Translations under genes and position numbers: made by a program
Shown: positions 29,429 to 37,083 of the stretch, piece by piece
How positions within the stretch are numbered: position 1 is the first letter of the stretch
How the letters are laid out: each line of letters begins with the position of its first letter
Assembly (NCBI GenBank): GCA_963751355.1
Contig: CAVVVS010000062.1
Span: 1-64,000, forward strand
Source of the DNA: CAVVVS01 sp963751355
GTDB lineage: Bacteria; Bacteroidota; Ignavibacteria; Ignavibacteriales; Ignavibacteriaceae
DNA length: 64,000 bases
Reading direction: 5' to 3'
Notes under the pieces: model-generated
The model's database searches: none
Told to the model about the DNA's origin: nothing
What the model saw: only the letters and a program-made list of their open reading frames with translations

Positions 29429-29518
29429 TGGCTCCGCGAGCAGGACTCGAACCTGCATCCCGAATGCTTTCGGGATAACAGCCCGACGAGTCGGGATCCA
29501 TCAGTGAGCTATCACAAA
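29429..29518 (-). pseudogene. tRNA-Asn-like sequence, unit 4
   Basis: 90 nt. Intact T arm, 3' acceptor strand and CCA. The 5' acceptor strand TTTGTGA can still pair with TCGCGGA through three G-U wobbles. The anticodon stem-loop is TCGGG-CTGTTAT-CCCGA, with GTT kept. No canonical D arm, and a long variable region from the second palindromic word. Confidence 0.7.
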
Positions 29519-29521
29519 ATT

Positions 29522-29779
29522 TTATAATTTTATTTCTCTGTTTATTACACGCTCTACCATCTTTTTACTCTTCCAGTTTTTTATTTTTCTTTCCGCCGCT
29601 TGGGCTAATGCCTTACTAGGATATTCTTTTGTAAATACTATTTCCCATGGACGGTATCTCGAAGTAAAGCCCTTCTCAACGGTATTATGATTTCTTAATC
29701 TTACTTGTGGATTTTGTGATGAGCCCGTATAATACTTATCCGCTGTTTGTGATTTTAATATGTATAAGTAATATGGCAT
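29522..29779 (-). CDS. GIY-YIG nuclease-fold protein, copy 2
   Basis: 85 aa, identical to the copy at 29130 except Glu for Ala at residue 35 (VEKGFT). Motif residues Arg27, His31 and Glu63 are intact. Confidence 0.9.
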   Translation of the reverse strand: MPYYLYILKSQTADKYYTGSSQNPQVRLRNHNTVEKGFTSRYRPWEIVFTKEYPSKALAQAAERKIKNWKSKKMVERVINREIKL

Positions 29780-29820
29780 TTTAAAATCAGAAAGCCCTGA
29801 ATTTTTACAGGGCTTTTATT

Positions 29821-29910
29821 TGGCTCCGCGAGCAGGACTCGAACCTGCATCCCGAATGCTTTCGGGATAACAGCCCGACGAGTCGGGATCCAAAAGCAAG
29901 CTATCACAAA
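29821..29910 (-). pseudogene. tRNA-Asn-like sequence, unit 3
   Basis: As at 29429, but the D-arm region reads CTTGCTTTTGG on the minus strand, the variant shared with the leftmost copy at 29037. Confidence 0.7.
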
Positions 29911-29913
29911 ATT

Positions 29914-30171
29914 TTATAATTTTATTTCTCTGTTTATTACACGCTCTATCATCTTTTTACTCTTCCAGTTTTTTATTTTTCTTTCCGCCGCTTGGGCTAA
30001 TGCCTTACTAGGATATTCTTTTGTAAATACTATTTCCCATGGACGGTATCTCGAAGTAAAACCCTTCGCAACGGTATTATGATTTCTTAATCTTACTTGT
30101 GGATTTTGTGATGAGCCCGTATAATACTTATCCGCTGTTGGTGATTTTAATATGTATAAGTAATATGGCAT
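29914..30171 (-). CDS. GIY-YIG nuclease-fold protein, copy 3
   Basis: 85 aa. Differs from the 29130 copy by Pro for Gln at residue 11 (KSPTADKYY) and Ile for Val in MIERV. All motif residues are retained. Confidence 0.9.
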   Translation of the reverse strand: MPYYLYILKSPTADKYYTGSSQNPQVRLRNHNTVAKGFTSRYRPWEIVFTKEYPSKALAQAAERKIKNWKSKKMIERVINREIKL

Positions 30172-30212
30172 TTTAAAATCAGAAAGCCCTGAATAATTTC
30201 AAGGCTTTTATT

Positions 30213-30302
30213 TGGCTCCGCGAGCAGGACTCGAACCTGCATCCCGAATGCTTTCGGGATAACAGCCCGACGAGTCGGGATCCATCAGTGAGCTATCACA
30301 AA
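30213..30302 (-). pseudogene. tRNA-Asn-like sequence, unit 2
   Basis: Same architecture and the same CACTGATGG D-region variant as the copies at 29429 and 30605. Confidence 0.7.
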
Positions 30303-30305
30303 ATT

Positions 30306-30563
30306 TTATAATTTTATTTCTCTGTTTATTACACGCTCTACCATCTTTTTACTCTTCCAGTTTTTTATTTTTCTTTCCGCCGCTTGGGCTAATGCCTTAC
30401 TAGGATATTCTTTTGTAAATACTATTTCCCATGGACGGTATCTCGAAGTAAAGCCCTTCTCAACGGTATTATGATTTCTTAATCTTACTTGTGGATTTTG
30501 TGATGAGCCCGTATAATACTTATCCGCTGTTTGTGATTTTAATATGTATAAGTAATATGGCAT
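30306..30563 (-). CDS. GIY-YIG nuclease-fold protein, copy 4
   Basis: 85 aa, protein identical to the copy at 29522 (VEKGFT, MVERV). Confidence 0.9.
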   Translation of the reverse strand: MPYYLYILKSQTADKYYTGSSQNPQVRLRNHNTVEKGFTSRYRPWEIVFTKEYPSKALAQAAERKIKNWKSKKMVERVINREIKL

Positions 30564-30604
30564 TTTAAAATCAGAAAGCCCTGAATTTTTACAGGGCTTT
30601 TATT

Positions 30605-30694
30605 TGGCTCCGCGAGCAGGACTCGAACCTGCATCCCGAATGCTTTCGGGATAACAGCCCGACGAGTCGGGATCCATCAGTGAGCTATCACAAA
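30605..30694 (-). pseudogene. tRNA-Asn-like sequence, unit 1
   Basis: The copy nearest the intact tRNA gene. It has the same rewritten anticodon arm and palindromic words, with CCA at 30605. Confidence 0.7.
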
Positions 30695-30697
30695 ATT

Positions 30698-30955
30698 TTA
30701 TAATTTTATTTCTCTGTTTATTACACGCTCTATCATTTTTTTACTCTTCCAGTTTTTTATTTTTCTTTCCGCCGCTTGGGCTAATGCCTTACTTGGATAT
30801 TCTTTTGTAAATACTATTTCCCATGGACGGTATCTCGAAGTAAAACCCTTCTCAACGGTATTATGATTTCTTAATCTTACTTGTGGATTTTGTGATGAGC
30901 CCGTATAATACTTATCCGCTGTTTGTGATTTTAATATGTATAAGTAATATGGCAT
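30698..30955 (-). CDS. GIY-YIG nuclease-fold protein, copy 5 (next to tRNA-Asn)
   Basis: 85 aa, VEKGFT with MIERV. It starts 41 bases after the 3' end of the intact tRNA-Asn, beyond the terminator hairpin, and is probably the source arrangement (tRNA-Asn, terminator, GIY-YIG) from which the other units were duplicated. Confidence 0.9.
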   Translation of the reverse strand: MPYYLYILKSQTADKYYTGSSQNPQVRLRNHNTVEKGFTSRYRPWEIVFTKEYPSKALAQAAERKIKNWKSKKMIERVINREIKL

Positions 30956-30966
30956 TTTAAAATCAG

Positions 30967-30993
30967 AAAGCCCTGAATTTTTACAGGGCTTTT
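30967..30993 (-). terminator. Terminator hairpin after tRNA-Asn, repeated in every unit
   Basis: AAAGCCCTG ... CAGGGCTTT with an A/T-rich loop, directly 3' of the tRNA CCA on the minus strand. It recurs at -392 steps, with AATAATTTCAA loop variants in some units. Confidence 0.7.
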
Positions 30994-30996
30994 ATT

Positions 30997-31071
30997 TGGC
31001 TCCGCGAGCAGGACTCGAACCTGCAACCCTCCGGTTAACAGCCGGATGCTCCACCATTGAGCTATCGCGGA
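30997..31071 (-). tRNA. tRNA-Asn (GTT)
   Basis: 75 nt with encoded CCA. Acceptor TCCGCGA/TCGCGGA, D stem GCTC/GAGC, anticodon stem TCCGG/CCGGA with loop CTGTTAA (anticodon GTT) and T stem GCAGG/CCTGC all pair perfectly. This is the only complete tRNA seen in the window. Confidence 0.97.
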
Positions 31072-31083
31072 ATATAATTTTTT

Positions 31084-31152
31084 GGTCTCGAACCTGCATC
31101 CCGAAAGCTTTCGGGATAACAGCCGGATGCTCCACCATTGAGCTATCGCGGA
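31084..31152 (-). pseudogene. Partial tRNA-Asn copy with palindromic word in the anticodon arm
   Basis: The 5' half is identical to the intact tRNA through CTGTTA. Then TCCCGAAAGCTTTCGGGA replaces the 3' anticodon strand and variable loop, and GCAGGTTCGAGACC follows before similarity stops. The 3' acceptor strand is lost. It lies 12 bases upstream of the true gene and looks like the right end of the duplicated region. Confidence 0.75.
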
Positions 31153-31473
31153 ATAAATTAGTTCAATAAAAAAGGAATATAAACTTAAACAGTCCTGTAC
31201 TTTTTGTCAAGTTTTCTTTGAATGTTTTTATTAATAATTTAAGTGAGTCTCAGATTTTCCCTAAAAAATGATTTTTATTTTTTTTACAGTTAAGTTTAAT
31301 TGATTTGCATGAAATAAATGTTCTGTTTAATTTATAAATACAATTGATTTAGAAAACTATTGTGTGCGTAAATGGATCGGACTTTTAATCTTAATTTTAG
31401 ATTAAAGCTTGTTTATTTAGTGCAAAATACGGTATTTAGAACATCAAATTCTTCATGATATTCAGGGGAGAAA
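31153..31473. other. Promoter region of the TonB receptor operon
   Basis: 321 AT-rich bases. An inverted repeat TTTAATCT/AGATTAAA (31384-31406, 7-base loop) and an AGGGGAG ribosome-binding site (31464-31470) are the only notable elements. Confidence 0.4.
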
Positions 31474-33822
31474 TTGAGAAGAAACAGTATCATAACTTTT
31501 CTATTCATTTTGATTTTTACATCATCGATCGAGGTGTATGCTCAAACCGGAGAAGTTATTATATCAGGGTTCGTGCGGGATTCAAGCAGCGGTGAAACTC
31601 TTATCGGAACCAATTTACTTTTATACAAAGACAGCCTTTCGTTGAAACGCGCACCATACCGGGGTGCTGCTACAAATGCATACGGATTTTATGCCCTTCC
31701 AAAATTATCAACAGGGACTTATTTTTTAATTGTACGAAATATTGGCTATAAGACAATTATAAGGGAAATTAACATTGCGATTTCAAAAGGCAGGGTTAGA
31801 GCCGATTTTGAAATGATGCCGGAAAACATAAATCTTCAAGAAGTCATTGTAGAAGGGAAAAAAAAGCAGGGAGTTAATTCCAGTACGATTGATATTAGTT
31901 CGGATTTATTGAAACAATTACCGTCTCTAAGCGGAGAAATAGACCTGTTTAAAATATTGCAAATGCTGCCCGGTGTAAAGGTGGCAAGTGAAATGTCTAA
32001 TGGGTTGTACGTTCGAGGTGGCTCACCCGATCAAAACTTAACCTTAATTGACGGAGTTATAGATTATAATCCTTCCCACCTCGGAAACTTTGCCAGCACT
32101 TTTAATTCCGACGCAATTCAAAATGTTAGATTGATAAAAGGAGCATTTCCTGCTGAATATGGTTCCAGACTTTCAAGCGTCCTTGATATAAAATTACGAT
32201 CCGGTACAAAAGAAAGAGACAAAGGGAAAATCGGTTTAGGTTTAATAAACTCACATATAATGTTAGAAGGACCTTTAGGCCCAAAAGTTACGTATATGAT
32301 TGCAGGAAGAAAAATGTACTACGATATGGTTCAAAATAATTTTCTTAAGAACAATATTATTCCCAGGTACAATTTTTATGATATAAACAGTAAGATAACT
32401 ATTACTCCTTCGGAGTCAAATATCTACTCCTTAAGTGCAATGTACAGTCGAGATAATCTTTACAATCCGTCCAATCTTAACGACATCAATTATAATATTC
32501 ATTGGAATAATCTCATGGCTGATTTTAAATGGTTATACATAAATTCAAAATCATTCTTTATTACCACTTCATTAAGCTATGTTGATTATGAATTCCAATC
32601 AATTCTTGAAGATAATACCTCGAACGAAACCGCCAACAATTATTTTGCACTTTCCAAACTAAGAGATATATATGTAAAGACAAATGCTGAAATTTACTGG
32701 ACCAAGAACAATTCATTGAAAACCGGTTATGAATTGGCATTACACGATTATTTCCTCATTTATAGTAATTTTTATAACCCGCTTCTGGTGCCAACACTAA
32801 ATTCACTACCTGATATTATTGCAACGGAAGCCGCAGTATATATAGAAAACGAGGGCAAAATTGAGAATTGGCTAAAAACAAATTTTGGTATAAGAGGATA
32901 TTATTTCAATTCTAAAAAATATTTTGATCTGGAACCCCGTTTATCGGCACAGATCTTAGCCAATGATAATCTCTCATTTAGTGCTGCATATGCCGTAGCT
33001 CACCAATTTTTACACCTGGTGATTAGAAACGATATTACTTTGCCAACAGATCTCTGGTATCCCTCCTCTGAAAAGGTAGAACCAAGCAAATCAACACAAT
33101 ATGTACTGGGTGTGAATTATAATCTTTTTAATAAACAGTATGTTTTTTCAGTTGAAGGTTATTATAAAGATATGAAGAACTTGTATGAGTTTAAGAATAC
33201 ACTTAAATTTCAAACCGGTGAATCCATAGCCGATTTATTTACTAAGGGTGAAGGTGAAGCTTACGGATTAGAATTTTTTGCCAACAAAACCACCGGGGAT
33301 CTAACAGGCTGGATTGGTTATACTCTGTCGTGGACAAGAAGAAAATTTCATAACCTGAATGCAGATAGAATTTTTTATCCCAGATATGACCGAAGAAATG
33401 ATATTTCGATTGTATTAGCATATAAGTTCAGCCATGATTGGAATGCCGGGTTAACCTGGACTTATGCAACTGGACAAGGCTATACGCTTCCAAACGGACA
33501 GTACAAGTTCGAAACTATTGGACTGAACGATCAGCAAAGTTTACAGTTTAACTATTCAGAAAGAAATGCTTTCAGGCTTCCTGCTTATCATAGACTAGAC
33601 CTTAACGTAACTTACAAATTTGAGTGGATTGGAAAGTCTTTTGAAACCTATTTAAATTTATATAATGTATACAATAGACAAAATCCGTTTGCTTTTTATA
33701 CAACATATGGATCTAATCCGGCTACCGGGGGAAATAGTTCCAATGGTTTTTCCACACCCACTATAAATCAGATTTCCTTATTCCCTTTTATTCCTTCAAT
33801 TGGTATTAACATGAAATTTTAA
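31474..33822 (+). CDS. TonB-dependent outer-membrane receptor with carboxypeptidase-regulatory-like domain
   Basis: 782 aa from TTG at 31474, chosen for the AGGGGAG site four bases upstream. Signal peptide (residues 1-23, ending EVYAQ), then a CarboxypepD_reg-like beta domain (GFVRDSSSGETLIGTNLLLY to NIGYKTI), a plug (about 130-240: LPGVKV, GLYVRGGSPDQNLTLIDGV, NSDAIQNVRLIKGAFPAEYG) and a 22-strand barrel ending in IPSIGINMKF. Such receptors import bulky ligands using TonB energy. No SusD follows; a DUF4249-like lipoprotein does, a common pairing with this receptor class. Confidence 0.92.
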   Translation: MRRNSIITFLFILIFTSSIEVYAQTGEVIISGFVRDSSSGETLIGTNLLLYKDSLSLKRAPYRGAATNAYGFYALPKLSTGTYFLIVRNIGYKTIIREINIAISKGRVRADFEMMPENINLQEVIVEGKKKQGVNSSTIDISSDLLKQLPSLSGEIDLFKILQMLPGVKVASEMSNGLYVRGGSPDQNLTLIDGVIDYNPSHLGNFASTFNSDAIQNVRLIKGAFPAEYGSRLSSVLDIKLRSGTKERDKGKIGLGLINSHIMLEGPLGPKVTYMIAGRKMYYDMVQNNFLKNNIIPRYNFYDINSKITITPSESNIYSLSAMYSRDNLYNPSNLNDINYNIHWNNLMADFKWLYINSKSFFITTSLSYVDYEFQSILEDNTSNETANNYFALSKLRDIYVKTNAEIYWTKNNSLKTGYELALHDYFLIYSNFYNPLLVPTLNSLPDIIATEAAVYIENEGKIENWLKTNFGIRGYYFNSKKYFDLEPRLSAQILANDNLSFSAAYAVAHQFLHLVIRNDITLPTDLWYPSSEKVEPSKSTQYVLGVNYNLFNKQYVFSVEGYYKDMKNLYEFKNTLKFQTGESIADLFTKGEGEAYGLEFFANKTTGDLTGWIGYTLSWTRRKFHNLNADRIFYPRYDRRNDISIVLAYKFSHDWNAGLTWTYATGQGYTLPNGQYKFETIGLNDQQSLQFNYSERNAFRLPAYHRLDLNVTYKFEWIGKSFETYLNLYNVYNRQNPFAFYTTYGSNPATGGNSSNGFSTPTINQISLFPFIPSIGINMKF

Positions 33823-33834
33823 TAATTAAAACCG

Positions 33835-34644
33835 ATGAAAAAACTATTTACCATAACAATACTGCTATTTCTTGTTTTATTACAAGGGTGTGAGAAGGTT
33901 AATACTGTAAACCCTCAAATCAGTTATAAAGAATATATTGTAGTAAGAGCCAAATTAAAAGCTTATGAAAAATTTGGAGGTGTGTCGTTTACAAAAACTT
34001 TGCCATTGGATGAAAAGTATGATATTACAAAAGCAGAGTTGAAAAACGTAACCGCTTATTTACAGGTGAATGGAGTTAGAATAATACCGCTGCATTATAC
34101 CAATGACGGTATATACCAGCCCATAGATACAATTTTAATCCAAACAGGTTCTACCTACGAGTTATTTGCAAGGGTAAATAATACAACAATATATAGTATC
34201 ACGAAGGTACCTGTATTACCCAAGGTTGAATCGGTTTCAATGACCGGGTCATATCTTGAGGCGTCAGTAGCTTCGCATCCGGGTGAAGTATTTGGTGCTG
34301 CGTGGGAAATATCCGATTCATTTTCGGGAGGAGTCTATGATAAGGCACCGGATTTTCAACAAATTGTCGGGAATACTTCGATTAACTCTAATGAAACAAT
34401 TAGTGTAAGAACAACCGATTTACCCGACAAATACCAATCTAGCAATTACGGCCAATCAAGGTTTGTTAAGGTTTATGCTTTTGATGAACCGTATTTGCGA
34501 TACTTTAATTCAAGAAATAATAATCAGCCGGTTTCTAATGCGTTTGTACAGGGAGGAGACCAAATGTTCTGGAATGTTCAAGGTAATAATGTTATTGGTC
34601 TATTTATCGGGGAAGCGGAGGGAAATTTAGTACAAGCCAATTGA
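33835..34644 (+). CDS. DUF4249-like lipoprotein, partner of the TonB receptor
   Basis: 269 aa. Lipobox LLQGC places the lipidated Cys at residue 19. A beta-rich body (VTAYLQVNGVRIIPLHY, TGSTYELFARVNNTTIYSITKVPVLPKVESV) matches the DUF4249 layout: an Ig-like part then a second beta domain. It is probably an outer-membrane accessory that helps load ligand onto the receptor 12 bases upstream. Confidence 0.65.
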   Translation: MKKLFTITILLFLVLLQGCEKVNTVNPQISYKEYIVVRAKLKAYEKFGGVSFTKTLPLDEKYDITKAELKNVTAYLQVNGVRIIPLHYTNDGIYQPIDTILIQTGSTYELFARVNNTTIYSITKVPVLPKVESVSMTGSYLEASVASHPGEVFGAAWEISDSFSGGVYDKAPDFQQIVGNTSINSNETISVRTTDLPDKYQSSNYGQSRFVKVYAFDEPYLRYFNSRNNNQPVSNAFVQGGDQMFWNVQGNNVIGLFIGEAEGNLVQAN

Positions 34645-34662
34645 TGCAATTATTTTTTCAAA

Positions 34663-35733
34663 ATGAAAAGAAACAAATCAATCATACTAACGATATTTTT
34701 TGCTTCGCTGACATTTTCGGGTTGTCTTAAAGATAATGTTACATCCGTTCAATTTAAATTGAACGATAATGCTTTATTACTGACTTATCTCGAAAACGAG
34801 GGCGATTACATCAATTCAAATGAAATGCCGTCAATAGTAAATACCGATGAAGTTTATAATCAACTGAATAATTATCTTATTATTGATGTTCGTTCAAGAG
34901 AGGATTATATAACGGGACATATAACAGGGGCAATCAATATTCGGAATGATTATTTATTAAGCTATTTAGATTCTTCTAAAAACAACGCCGATTATTCAAA
35001 AATTATTTTGGTAAGCTCCACCGGTCAGGCGGCGGCTTATTACACATGTTTATTAAGACTGTACGGAATAAATAATATCTATTCATTAATCTTCGGGATG
35101 GCAGAATGGAACCGGGCTTTTTCCGGCGTATGGCTGAATAATATTAAAAACAGCAAAATATTAAATTTTTTTGTTCCGGGGATAACTTATTTGCCGGACC
35201 CAAAAAAAAGTTTGCCTTCAATAAATTTTAAAAAACAAAACGGACCACTTGAGGACAAAATTAAAAGTAGAATTTCCGCTCTTTTAAAACAGGGCTTTAA
35301 AAACGATACAACATATGTTTCGGTTGATCCTCCGGATGAATTAAAGTTTAATAATAAAGAAATTGACGGCACTAACTATATTGTTTGTTATGGTCAGATA
35401 GCATTATACTATGTTTACGGTAAAATTTCCCATTTCCCCTACTCATATCCGTATTTGATCGGTAATGATCTAAAAAGCACTAAGTATTTGCAAACATTAC
35501 CACCTGACAAAAAAATAGTAGTGTATTCTGTATCCGGTCAGATAAGTGCTTTCGTTGTAGCATATTTACGTTTGCTGGGGTATGATGCAAAGTCACTTAT
35601 GTTTGGAGCAAACGGGTTATTTTATTCAACATTAGAAAATAATCAGTTAGTGTTTTCTCCTTTCGTATTTCTGTCAAACGATATTAGAAATTATCCATAT
35701 GTTACCGGACCGTCACAAACAAAAATGTTTTAG
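34663..35733 (+). CDS. Lipoprotein with two rhodanese-like domains lacking the catalytic Cys (copy 1)
   Basis: 356 aa. Lipobox FSGC (Cys about residue 21). The first rhodanese domain is clear: LIIDVRSREDYITGHITGAINI. But its active-site loop reads SSTGQAAAYYT, with Ser where the sulfur-carrying Cys should be. A second half ends in YSVSGQISAFVVAYLRLLGY, again with no Cys in the loop. Both domains keep the G-Q pair and the helix that follows. It is therefore probably a binding or structural protein, not a sulfurtransferase. It is in the same operon as the TonB receptor. Confidence 0.7.
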   Translation: MKRNKSIILTIFFASLTFSGCLKDNVTSVQFKLNDNALLLTYLENEGDYINSNEMPSIVNTDEVYNQLNNYLIIDVRSREDYITGHITGAINIRNDYLLSYLDSSKNNADYSKIILVSSTGQAAAYYTCLLRLYGINNIYSLIFGMAEWNRAFSGVWLNNIKNSKILNFFVPGITYLPDPKKSLPSINFKKQNGPLEDKIKSRISALLKQGFKNDTTYVSVDPPDELKFNNKEIDGTNYIVCYGQIALYYVYGKISHFPYSYPYLIGNDLKSTKYLQTLPPDKKIVVYSVSGQISAFVVAYLRLLGYDAKSLMFGANGLFYSTLENNQLVFSPFVFLSNDIRNYPYVTGPSQTKMF

Positions 35734-35748
35734 AAAATAGATTAATCT

Positions 35749-36819
35749 ATGAAAAAAGGCATAAAATATATTTCAACGGCAATGATTTTTGTTGTGGTAT
35801 TTGTTTTACAAAGCTGTCTGAAGAATGATACTCCTTCAGAACCAAATTCCACACTATCAAGTAACGCTTTATTACTCAATTACCTAGAATCTCAAGGCGA
35901 TTATATTAATTCTGTTAATATGCCTTCCATCGTTGATGTTGATGAGGTTTATAACAACCTCAATAATTATCTTATCATTGATACACGGGCAAAGGATGAA
36001 TATACTGCAGGTCATATACCGGGTGCAATTAATGTGACTAACGATTCATTAATAATTTTTATAAATCAAATTAGTAATATAAATAAATACCAAAAAATTA
36101 TACTTGTAAGCACCGACGGACAAAGTGCTGCTTATTACACATGTTTGTTGCAGCTTTACGGAATAAAGAATACTTATTCTTTAAATTTTGGAATGGCGCA
36201 GTGGAACCACACTTTTTCTGATGTGTGGAAACAAAACATACATAATAGTGCCGTTGTTAAATATTTGGAAGACTCTCATATATATCCTTCAGATGCAAAT
36301 AATAAATTGCCTAATGTTAATTTTAATCTCCCAAATGGTACTGTAGAAGACAATGTACATGATTTAATCTTACAAAAGATAAAAGAAGGATTTGTTAATG
36401 ATAAAACCTTTGTAACAGTCTCAGGTGAACCAATATTTAACGATGAAGATATTTCCAAGTTCTATATTATCTGCTACGGAAAACAGAGATTATATGATTA
36501 TATTAAATTTTTCCCGTATCCGTCCGGGCATTTTCATAATACTTATTATTACAAGCAGGGAGATTTTAAAAGTACAAAATTTCTGCAAAGCCTTCCGAAC
36601 GATAAAAGAATAGTCATTTATACCGTATCCGGTCAGGTGAGTGCATTTTTAGTTGCATATCTCCGCTTATTGGGATATGATGCAATGTCACTTAGTTTTG
36701 GAGCAAACAGTTTTTTCCATTCCAGGTTGTTATATGATGTGGCCATTTTTTCTCCTTATGTCTTTTTACAAAATGATATTAGAGATTATCAGTATATAAC
36801 CGGTGATTCACCTAAATGA
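35749..36819 (+). CDS. Lipoprotein with two rhodanese-like domains lacking the catalytic Cys (copy 2)
   Basis: 356 aa, the same length as its neighbour and clearly a tandem paralogue: SNALLLNYLESQGDYINS, LIIDTRAKDEYTAGHIPGAINV, active loop STDGQSAAYYT, second loop YTVSGQVSAFLVAYLRLLGY. Lipobox LQSC. The gene starts 15 bases after copy 1. Both loops keep the Ser-for-Cys change, so the loss predates the duplication or is functional. Confidence 0.7.
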   Translation: MKKGIKYISTAMIFVVVFVLQSCLKNDTPSEPNSTLSSNALLLNYLESQGDYINSVNMPSIVDVDEVYNNLNNYLIIDTRAKDEYTAGHIPGAINVTNDSLIIFINQISNINKYQKIILVSTDGQSAAYYTCLLQLYGIKNTYSLNFGMAQWNHTFSDVWKQNIHNSAVVKYLEDSHIYPSDANNKLPNVNFNLPNGTVEDNVHDLILQKIKEGFVNDKTFVTVSGEPIFNDEDISKFYIICYGKQRLYDYIKFFPYPSGHFHNTYYYKQGDFKSTKFLQSLPNDKRIVIYTVSGQVSAFLVAYLRLLGYDAMSLSFGANSFFHSRLLYDVAIFSPYVFLQNDIRDYQYITGDSPK

Positions 36820-37083
36820 ATTATTAGATAATAACATGTTAATATTTTAGGATATTCTCTTAATTACCTATCACTTCATAAAATTAATTTTGCATTTGAT
36901 GTATATTCTTTAATATTTTTTTTAGAAATTTCATCTAGCATAAAGCTTACTTCCTAAAAATCCAGGTAAAACCCCTATTCGTAAAACCTTTTAATAAAAG
37001 TACCGTATAGAGACAATAATCATTTGAAAAGCGATGCTTTTTAGGTAAATTTAAAGTCAATTTTTAAAAAATGTCGAAAGAAT

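Larger units (their letters stand above)
29037..30996 (-). repeat. Five exact-period tandem copies of a 392-bp tRNA-like/GIY-YIG unit
   Basis: Equivalent points recur at exactly 392-bp steps: GIY-YIG stops at 29130, 29522, 29914, 30306 and 30698, and CCA ends of the tRNA-like copies at 29429, 29821, 30213 and 30605, with the intact tRNA-Asn CCA at 30997. On the minus strand each unit reads terminator hairpin, GIY-YIG gene, tRNA-Asn-like sequence. Copies differ by only a few bases; the leftmost tRNA-like copy has lost its 3' end. Alternating variants (AKGFT/EKGFT, CCAAAAGC/CCATCAG) suggest successive duplication or conversion. Confidence 0.97.

Noticed and set aside
29429..30694. The inner tRNA-like copies as ordinary functional tRNA-Asn genes
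   Set aside because: No canonical D arm can be formed and the variable region is too long for tRNA-Asn; kept as tRNA-like pseudogenes.
36820..37083. T-box or other tRNA-sensing leader before leuS
   Set aside because: No T-box sequence or stem array is present, and such leaders are not expected in this phylum.
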